From the NCBI GenBank assembly GCA_004369085.1, contig ML210266.1:1-64000 (forward strand): a stretch of 64,000 nt of DNA, in the 5' to 3' direction. This document shows positions 56,344 to 64,000 of this stretch, piece by piece. This DNA comes from Coprinopsis marcescibilis. Lineage: Eukaryota; Basidiomycota; Agaricomycetes; Agaricales; Psathyrellaceae. Both the position numbers and the translations under genes were made by a program. How positions within the stretch are numbered: position 1 is the stretch's first letter; each line of letters starts with the position of its first letter. The notes below the pieces were generated by a model. That model saw only the letters and a program-made list of their open reading frames with translations, was not told the origin of the DNA and did no database searches.

Positions 56344-58423
56344 ATGAGACTTACCGCTACATTCCTCGCCGTTATAACCTGGCTTCCTGCTCTCGTCCAT
56401 GCTCTAACGTTGCAGGAACGTCAATTGAACCGGCCTGGACGATACATCGTCACCCTGAAGGATGGCGCATCAGGTTCCAGAATCTCCAGCAGCCTATCTT
56501 CTGTTAGAAAATCGGGAGTTGTCGAGGTGTGGGATAATGTGTTCAACGGGTTCGCAGGCGAGTTGAACGAATTCGTGTGTTGACCGACTCCGGAGGCTCA
56601 CTTGTGATCTCAACAGCCGACCTCAGCGAATCGGATCTGAAAGCTCTCAAGGACTCTCCAGATGTGTTGGATATCGAAGAAGACGGAGTTGTACATGCCT
56701 TCTCCCCTGTGACACAGTGAGCCCGTCGCGGCGTCGCCGCCATCGATGAATTTGTTGATTGATCACGTTTCTTAGAACCAATGCACCTTGGGGCCTTGCC
56801 CGAATTAGTTCAAACACTCCCCTCACTGGGAATCCTGCGTAGGAGATCTTCTCTGTGATCGTTACCCCGCAACTAACGTATTTCGATTGTAACTTAGTAC
56901 CTCTACATTCAGATTTACGTACGACTCGACGGCGGGAGCGGGAGTCGATATCTACATCTTTGGTATGAATAAGCTTCTTGTTCACCCTGCGATCCAGAGT
57001 TAACATTGCTTCAGATACAGGTACCTCCGTTCTTACGCGTGGACTTGCTTTGAGTTAACGAACGCTATTGTCACCAGGTGTCCGCACTACCCACGTACGA
57101 CCTGCATGATCTCAAATAGGGGCTGTACATTGATGCAGGACGCTTTTTAGGTCGAATTTGGAGGTCGCGCGAGATTCGGAGCTGTTTTCTCTGGCACAGT
57201 GTACGTATAATGCGCTCGGTACTGGCAGGATTATTCTCGTAGGCTAAAGGATATCCAGAGCCGCTGATGGACATGGCCACGGAACCCATTGCGCGTAAGG
57301 GCTTCCATGCAGATTAAAGGCATGATATAATTTAACCTCGTGGGTAGCGGTATTGCTGCTGGAACGAATGTTGGTGTTGCCAAAGTGAGTCTCAGCATAT
57401 ACTTTACCAGTAATCGGGACAAATTCCAATTTCTCTCTGCAATACAGAGAGCGAATGTGGTGGCGGTGAAAGTCCTCAGTGACTCTGGGTAAGTTCTAGG
57501 ATCATCACTCGTATTGACACCACTGCAAACGCTCACTGAAAACAGTTCTTCATCAGTCTCCACATTGTAAGAGGATACCATTCAGAGAATGCGACGTACC
57601 TTCAAAGACTGAAACTTAATCATCATGTACAGGATTTCTGGCATCAACTGGATAGCTGGTACTGTAGCGGCTTCCGGAAGACCTTCAGTCGTCTTGATGG
57701 CCTTGGGCGGCGGTGCAAGCACCGCCCTCGACAGTGCTGTCGTATCCGTACGTTTTAAGCTAGATGTCCAATTCTCCACTAATTGTGGGCTTGAAAACGT
57801 TCCAGTTGACCAACGCCGGTATCCATGTTGTGGTAAGCAATTGAAGTTTTAACGCTATGGTTGGTAGCTCCGTCAACTTGCGGCCTGACAGGTTGCTGCC
57901 GGTGGTTCGAATCAAGGAGTTGAAAATACTTCGCCAGCCAGAGTTCCCAGTGTCATCACCGTCGGCGCTATAACATTTACCGACAGTCGTACATCCTTCT
58001 CAAACTATGGAGCAGGGATTGATGTTTATGCTCCAGGCCAGAACATCAATAGTTCTTGGGCAACTAGTGACACGGTAGGACTATGTTGACTTAGGGGTTC
58101 AATCTTTCGACGCACTGAACCTCTGATAACAGGCATATAACACGCTCTCTGGAACGTCCATGGTGAGATTCGTGTGGATCTTGTGCTTATCAACTATGCT
58201 AATGTTTGGTAAGGCTGCTGCGTATGTTACCGGTGTCGTGGCATATCTGCTTGGTCTCCTTGGAAATCTGTCTCCTGCAGCAATGGAAGCAAAAGTAAAG
58301 GAGCTCGCATTGAAGGGAATACTGACTGGCATCCGTGAGTTGTTACGATGCTTTTGACATTAAGTAATTTTTACTAAATTGAATTTAGCCTCTGGAACAA
58401 ATGCCTTGATCCATATTGCTTAG
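56344..58423 (+). CDS. Subtilisin-like protease (S8A) with altered oxyanion-hole residue
   Basis: About 386 residues from 17 exons in phase. Signal peptide MRLTATFLAVITWLPALVHA, then the I9 propeptide (RYIVTLKDGASG to DIEEDGVV). The catalytic Asp (IFDTGVRTTH), His (ADGHGHGTHCAG) and Ser (LSGTSM) are present. Two conserved places differ from subtilases 1 and 2: the oxyanion Asn in AAGN is Gly (VAAGGSNQG), and TPH after GTSMA is AAY (GTSM-AAAYVTG). The Asp codon is again split, with a six-base microexon at 57015-57020. Intron 1 uses a GC donor at 56558. Exon order follows subtilase 1 with extra introns. Reduced or absent proteolysis is inferred. No lectin domain. Confidence 0.85.
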
Positions 58424-59292
58424 GGAACATGAAAGATATCAACGAATCTATATGATCATGTCGATTCTATGTCGGAAGGGGTCCTGTTTCACCTTTAATA
58501 GACTTGCAAGACAATTGTAGATGAGTTGATGCGTGCATCTGGATTGTGTCGCCTGGCTTCCTTCAAAGTGCTTGAATTCACATGGTTCAGTTCCTCAGGG
58601 CCTTCCGGCGGCATGTGATGGCTTGGATTTGCAATTGCCTCCGTCCCCGGCCGACGCCGCACCGCATGAGCTGGTAGAACCGAACGTGTGCCATACTTTC
58701 TTTTCCCATCCAACATCTTTAGCGAAAACCCACCGAAATGGTCAAGACTTACGAAGACGAGATCGAGAATGCAGCATCATCGAGAAGTTGTATTGCACAA
58801 GTCGTTTGGAACGGGCGCTGCTTCACTTCGGCCAATTGTATCACCACTTGTTGACCTGTCTTCGGAATAATTGGTCGAAAGACACGGTAAGGTTTTTGAC
58901 GACATCACACAACTTGAGAAACTGACATTTTCTCGGGGTTTCTAGCTGCTTCGCAAGTCTCTCTCCTCAGCGACTGTGCATTCTCGGCTTCTTTTCCAGC
59001 GACGTGTTCCAAGCATTTATTTGGACCAAGTCGTTGCGTTGTCGACTCCAGCTCTGCAAATCGGTAATCCGTGCGAACATCCGTGCGAACGGTACTCGCA
59101 CTTGGGGAGGTCATTCAAGTCGCATTTCCCCGACGAACAGTACCCATCCATACGCAAATATCCCCCGAATAAAGTCCAGTCACGAACTGCACTCGTCACA
59201 GTCCGCCAACTTTCCGCAGATTCCCCGATGCAGCACGATCTCGACACCATTCTCAGCATTTGCGACGGGAAGCCAAGGAGGGGTTAGGGGCG
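58424..59292. other. Intergenic
   Basis: No gene supported. A 130-codon plus-strand frame at 58533 has no features of a real gene. Confidence 0.4.
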
Positions 59293-59300
59293 TATAAATA
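59293..59300 (+). promoter_or_regulatory. TATA box of the GH6 gene
   Basis: TATAAATA lies 95 bases upstream of the ATG at 59388. Confidence 0.7.
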
Positions 59301-59387
59301 TGAAGGTGTAGGTTTGTGGTATCCTTGAACCTTGGCTCTCTTCCTAGCGTTCAATCCTTTGGCACACCTCTACCCAGACTTTGTACC

Positions 59388-60767
59388 ATGAAGTACCTCC
59401 AGCTCCTCGCCGCCGCCTTGGCCTTTACTCCATGCGTCTTGTCTGCTCCTCGTCCCGCACCCGGGGGAGATGTCAACCCATACGTTGGAAAGGCCCCCTT
59501 CGCGAACAAGGCATACGCAGCTAAGCTTGAGGAGACCATCCGCTACTTCCGGGACCAGAAAGACCACGTCAACGCCGCTAGGACCAAGACCGTACAGGGT
59601 ATCCCCACCTTTGCCTGGGTCTCCAGCACTGCAAACGTCAGTACTTATGCCGTAGCCTCATGTGGTGTCGAGTTGTTGCTGATTGTCGCGTATGACGCGT
59701 CCAGATCCCAGACATCAAGCCTCTTATCCGCGACGCCCTCACTCTCCAGAGGAGGACTGGCAAGAAGCAGCTTGTCCAGATTGTCGTCTACAATCTCCCC
59801 GACCGTGATTGCTCCGCTAAGGCATCTGACGGTGAATTCCACCTCGACGACGATGGTTTCAACAAGTACAAGGGCTTCATCGACAGTATGTTATGTGTTT
59901 ATTGGCTACGGAACTATACTCACTGACTTGTGTTTAGGCGTAGCCACCGAACTTTCGACCAGGGATGCTCAACAACTTGACTTTGTCCTTGTACTTGAGC
60001 CCGACTCCCTTGGAAACCTCGTAACCAACCTCAACGTCGAGAAATGCGCGAACGCAGCCACCGCCTACAAGGATGGTACTTCCTATGTGAGTTTGCCCTA
60101 GGTTGTCATCGTTTCCAAACTGATCTCCGTGATCTTCTCGCAGGCTATTGCCAAGTTCCAACGCAAGAACATCGCCATATACCTCGATGCTGCTCACGGT
60201 GGCTGGCTCGGGTGGAACGACAACCTCGCTCCCTCTGCCAAGGTGTTCGCCGAAGTTCTCGAGAATGCCCAAGAGATCACCGAGGGCGCTAAGGTCCGAG
60301 GCCTCGCCATCAATGTCTCCAACTATAACCAATACGTCTCCGCCGTCCGAGAGAACTTCACGGAATGGAGCAACTCCTGGGACGAATGGCACTACGTCAA
60401 CTCGCTCGCTCCTCACCTCGAGGAAGCCGGCTACCCCGCTCACTTCATTGTCGACCAGGGCCGTGCTGGAAAGGGTGCCATCCGTACTGAGTGGGGTCAG
60501 TGGTGCAACATCCGCGATGCTGGCTTGGGTATCCAACCCACTCACAGCCAGGCCGTTTTGAACAATACCTACGTCGACGCCATCGTTTGGGTCAAGCCTG
60601 GAGGAGAGTCCGATGGTACAAGTGACGAGACTGCTACCCGATTCGACACCATGTGCCGAAGCCCTGTCGCTCACGTCCCTGCCCCAGAGGCTGGCCATTG
60701 GTTCAATGACTATGTTGTCAGCCTCGTTAAGAACGCCGACCCTCCCATTCGCCCTTCGTTCTTCTAG
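59388..60767 (+). CDS. GH6 cellulase (cellobiohydrolase/endoglucanase), catalytic domain only
   Basis: Secreted inverting beta-1,4-glucanase acting on cellulose, about 400 residues from four exons (59388-59636, 59705-59885, 59938-60086, 60144-60767). The signal peptide MKYLQLLAAALAFTPCVLSA runs directly into the catalytic domain (PYVGKAPFANKAYAAKLEET). Both GH6 active-site signatures are intact: VVYNLPDRDCSAKASDGE with the catalytic acid, and FVLVLEPDSLGNL. Others are IYLDAAHGGWLGW, VRGLAINVSNYNQY, HFIVDQGRAGKG and DAIVWVKPGGESDGTS. There is no CBM1 or linker, unlike the classical Cel6A. Loop details needed to decide between exo and endo action were not resolved. It would act with the AA9 enzyme 38 kb away. 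Confidence 0.95.
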
Positions 60768-61049
60768 ACGAGCTGGAGTAGATAGCAGTGTTTGGACATT
60801 AAAAGTTGCATGTTTGGATCGATACCCATAGTACTTATAAGTGTATTTATAACTCAATTCATATCTTTCGGAATTCATTGGAATTCGAGTATTCAAATGG
60901 TATTGCTCTCAAGGACGATCGTCCAAGTGTCGAATAGTCTGCTATGCGAGGGCCGGTGAGCACACCAGCGAAACTCAAGATATAACTGGTTTAACTTTTC
61001 AAGATTATCATGGCGCTTCTTTATCAGTAATGGTACTACAGCAACTACA

Positions 61050-61590
61050 TCAGAAGAACGCGATGGGATTCGTCTCGTTGCCATAAATTCTTTGAATGAC
61101 ATCCCAGTGCTCCACGAAGCAGGTTCCTTCAAACCGCAACCGATCCATGACAGCGTTGTCTGCTTCATTGTTCGTCATTCTGTAGTGCATCATGCCAATG
61201 CCCTCTCCAGCCCATGCCGTGATGTTGGCAAATCGCATGCCAGGAGACGCCCATAGCACAACGAGGAAGTCAATAGCGGCCTGGCGGCCTGATAGGGCGT
61301 CTGGGTTATGCTGGATGTATGTTCTGTTGGTGACGTCAGACTCATTTTTGTCAGTCGTAAGGAACGACTCTGTACCCAGGGATATATTTATTGAACGCTT
61401 TCTTCACATCCTTTTCAACGAGGAAAAGGTGAGCAAAGTCCTTGATGGCTGCCTCCTGAAGAGCAGGCAAATGATGTCCTTTGGCTTTTGGATCGCATTG
61501 ACGTCCTGGTTTGACGATAGGAGTCGCGATGCTCAAGGAGGTCAGGATAGAGAAACTGAACAAAGCGATGAGTGGGGAGAAGAAACGCAT
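61050..61590 (-). CDS. Small secreted SnoaL-like (NTF2-fold) protein
   Basis: 162 residues from two exons (61590-61376, 61323-61050). The signal peptide is MRFFSPLIALFSFSILTSLS. The mature part has AFNKYIPGTYIQHNPDALSG assembled across the intron, then GRQAAIDFL and MRFANITAWAGEGIGMMHY, ending FEGTCFVEHWDVIQRIYGNE. The YIQHNP and EHWDVIQ motifs are typical of the SnoaL-like polyketide cyclase/NTF2 superfamily often found in fungi. The reaction is unknown; secretion distinguishes it from classical cytosolic cyclases. A TATA box lies about 70 bases upstream. Confidence 0.8.
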
Positions 61591-61655
61591 GGCGACGGTA
61601 TATCTGGGAGCTTCGATTTCCAGAAGTCTGAGATAAAGTAGTGCAGGTAGAGCAG

Positions 61656-61661
61656 CTTATA
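61656..61661 (-). promoter_or_regulatory. TATA box of the SnoaL-like gene
   Basis: TATAAG on the minus strand within GAATATAAGC, about 66-71 bases upstream of the ATG at 61590. Confidence 0.5.
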
Positions 61662-62503
61662 TTCTCTTCCGTTTGCTTGGAGTGGCTATAACTCCCTCGC
61701 TAGAGATACCACGGCAAGAAGCGGTGTGCGGCAGGAGGATCCTCTGGATTTGCGGACTTAACGGAAGAATTCCATAGGGGAGGACCCGGGAGGTTCGTCG
61801 GCCACCCTTCAAGACTACAACTCTGTTACGCACCGAGTGACTCCTCGACATCATTTGTGCGTTTAAAGAAGGGGATAGATTACAACTGAGGCATCCCCCA
61901 TCCAGTGTCGGACATTGCGTCGCATACGTTTCAGAGCCAGATTAGGGCCAGTCAGAGGTGTAAGTGGGTGTACTTATAGCCCTTGACTCCTGCTGCCACC
62001 CAACTGAGAAAGAGCTCATGAGGCTCTCAGGTAGTCCTGCCAGTGACTGGATCTCTGATTCTGGAATCGATCAATGACTACAAGCTGTACCGAGTTTGGA
62101 CTTGAACTATGAGATAATACGCCATGTAAACGCTTCGAACTGGCGAAATGTCGGAAGCATTTCACTTCGAATTCTTCTGTGCTCACCAGTTATGGCATCA
62201 TGCATACCATTATCTGGTCATTGTCACAGTCCCTCCCATTTTTTGCCAGAGAAGGACAGCAAAGCGATGGAAAGCGAAGAGAACTTTCTGGCCCGAGCAT
62301 TATCCGTACCTGTGTTGAGAGCTTCTCCCACTCAAAAGTGCCTTTCGAGTTCCCAGGCGCCAGAAATCAGGTCCGCCAAGTCTCCACTTCCAGTCTAAAG
62401 ACTGTTGCCCTCCTGAAGCATGGTCGAATCACGACTGGCATATCTCTATATCTCCACGGCTAAGGTAAACAAAGTCCAGAGAATTATAAGTAAGAATGGA
62501 AGA
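61662..62503. other. Intergenic
   Basis: No gene supported. Confidence 0.4.
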
Positions 62504-64000
62504 TTACGCAGCGTTCTTTGCGAGTGGTACAGTATCGGCCCCTTCTTCTTCCGGTGTGTACCAGAAGTACCTGTATGCGCCGATAGCCAGAAAGATTGCA
62601 CCGCAGGCTCCCAGCACACCACCAATAACAGGGGCGACGGGGACCATCTGGGGCTGATTGCCTTGAGCGCTCTCGGTACTGTTGCTCGGCGTTTCAATGG
62701 GTTCGCCTCTAAGGAGCCTCAAAGCATCATCGGGTGAGATGGTCGGGGGCATGTTTTCAAGCATTCGTTTACGTGAATCTATCGCTTCTTCGTTGGCTCG
62801 GTCACTGTTTGTTGTGGGAACGAGTTGCATAAAGGGTTTGTCGTTCCTGCCCCTGCCACCAAAGTCGAAACTATACGTGCCGCGGCCTTGTCGGTCATTA
62901 TGCCGTGAACGAAGAATAGAGGCAGGACCTACACAGCATATGTGTTTCTGAGGAACGCAGCCCCAAGGACAATGTCGTAAGGCGTCCCATCAAGGTTTGC
63001 TGCGCGAATAGTATTGCGACAAACGGTATAGTCGCGAAGGGTCGCCGGTTTGTTCTGGGTCCAGACTTCTGAAACATCGAGTGGATGGAGAGTGATCGTT
63101 TCTCTGTCAGCATAGTTAGTTTGAAGAATATACGTGGCCATAGCGAACGCGAAGGATACTTACGGAGGGAGAAAGAACTCCACCTTTGGAGTCGCGTTGC
63201 AAGGAACGATATATACAATCCGATCCGGGTCCGTTTCTGAGAAGCGAGGGTCGATGAAGGGTTTCGCTTCCTTAATTTTTGAGACACCGCGCCCGTAGAT
63301 CTCGTCAATTATTGCAGGAGAGGCAGAGATGCCTCGTATAGTTGAGTCAAACAGTGCCAATAGCCCTTGTGCTGAGTTTCCAGACTTGGGTGAAACCCCC
63401 GTCGCCTCTCCGTTGACCGTAACACCCCTTACAGAGGTAGACCAATCACCACTATCGGGTGGAACCTGCTGAAGGGCCTCTCGATCTTCCATGTCGTCCT
63501 GGAACTCGGGATCGTGCTCAGAGATTCGGAGAGTGGGTCGAGCGGGAGTGTCGCTATCAAGGTTGCGACCAAGGGAAAGAGTAAAGAATGTAGGGGCACC
63601 CTGATCTTGTTCGAAAAGGTTGCGCATAACTGGCCGGCCTCTGGTGTCGCCGTCATCAGCCTCCCAAACCACGTCGTCTATCTCAGAATTGCCAGGAGCC
63701 AGTCCAAGCACCCCGTTGTACAAGAAATCGGTGTCCTCTGGCTACATAGATAATTTAACCTTTTGAGACCAGTGTCGATGAACCATTATTACCTTGCGTA
63801 CGGCCAGGAAACCTATCCATAAAGGCGGCTTCGGGGTCAGCTAAGCCATGGATATAAGCTTATAAGATTGTACCTTGCTCATCTATTTTGCGATCGCCCA
63901 GTTCAAATTCGGCTGCGCCGACTGTTCCTGTGATTGCTTCCTTCTGATAGTCTATTGTTACCTCGAAGTCCAAATTATCGTAGTCGCGTTCAGGTACATC
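62504..64000 (-). CDS. Pepsin-like (A1 family) aspartic protease homologue, membrane-anchored, 5' end outside window
   Basis: Partial: the first catalytic motif and signal peptide lie beyond the right edge. Visible exons in phase are 64000-63874, 63840-63793, 63737-63164, 63103-62933 and 62870-62504. A1 landmarks are ITGTVGAAEFELGDRKIDEQ, FLYNGVLGLAPGNSEI, TFFTLSLGR, GAAFLRNTYAVFDFGGRG. The second active-site region reads LLALFDSTIRGISASP: the Asp is kept but the usual DTG/DSG glycine is Thr. The C-terminus has a membrane helix (PVIGGVLGACGAIFLAIGAY) and a short tail ending LAKNAA, so it is cell-surface or vacuolar membrane bound. Activity is doubtful (inference), and the yapsin-like topology is clear. 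Confidence 0.82.

Noticed and set aside
58533..58925. 130-codon plus-strand frame between subtilase 3 and GH6
   Set aside because: No domain or composition typical of a gene; the region looks like a promoter and intergenic DNA.

Overview
The window is a gene-dense piece of a fungal nuclear genome, most likely a basidiomycete of the Agaricomycetes. Genes are interrupted by many short GT-AG introns of about 45-80 bases and a few GC-AG introns. The gene content also fits: two DUF6534-type seven-helix proteins, F-box proteins with an N-terminal coiled coil, an AA9 lytic polysaccharide monooxygenase (LPMO), a GH6 cellulase, proteinase K-type subtilases and a Dal5-type transporter. I cannot name the genus. 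No rRNA, complete tRNA, CRISPR array or intact transposon was seen. Exon boundaries were set by hand from splice signals, phase continuity and paralogue comparison.

Layout. 0.5-4.3 kb: glucose-6-phosphate isomerase, then a glutathione S-transferase with a rearranged partial copy beside it. 4.3-7.5 kb: no supportable gene. 7.6-13.5 kb: two tandem secreted subtilases, the second carrying a C-terminal ricin-type lectin domain. 14.0-20.5 kb: a tandem family of secreted six-cysteine proteins on the minus strand (three intact, two broken), with one small single-pass membrane protein between them. 20.9-24.2 kb: AA9 LPMO and a secreted lectin whose lectin domain closely resembles the subtilase lectin domain. 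25.0-31.9 kb: a DMATS-type aromatic prenyltransferase and an MFS transporter. 34.8-41.3 kb: two DUF6534 membrane proteins. 43.1-55.7 kb: a four-helix membrane protein, two paralogous F-box proteins facing opposite ways, a short F-box fragment, and several single-pass membrane proteins with Ser/Thr/Pro-rich ectodomains and cytosolic tails, two of them ending near a PPxY motif. 56.3-64.0 kb: a third subtilase with a changed oxyanion hole, a GH6 cellulase, a small secreted SnoaL-like protein and a membrane-anchored pepsin-like protein cut by the window edge.

How the genes fit together. Much of the window encodes secreted or surface proteins. AA9 and GH6 act on cellulose, the subtilases and pepsin-like protein on proteins, and lectin domains are attached to one protease and to a free protein. 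Local duplication is the main force: subtilases, lectin domains, the six-cysteine family, DUF6534 proteins, F-box proteins and the GST fragment all have a relative in the window. The most novel-looking elements are the six-cysteine tandem family, the subtilase-lectin fusion, and enzymes with non-canonical active-site residues (subtilase 3, AA9, pepsin-like protein).
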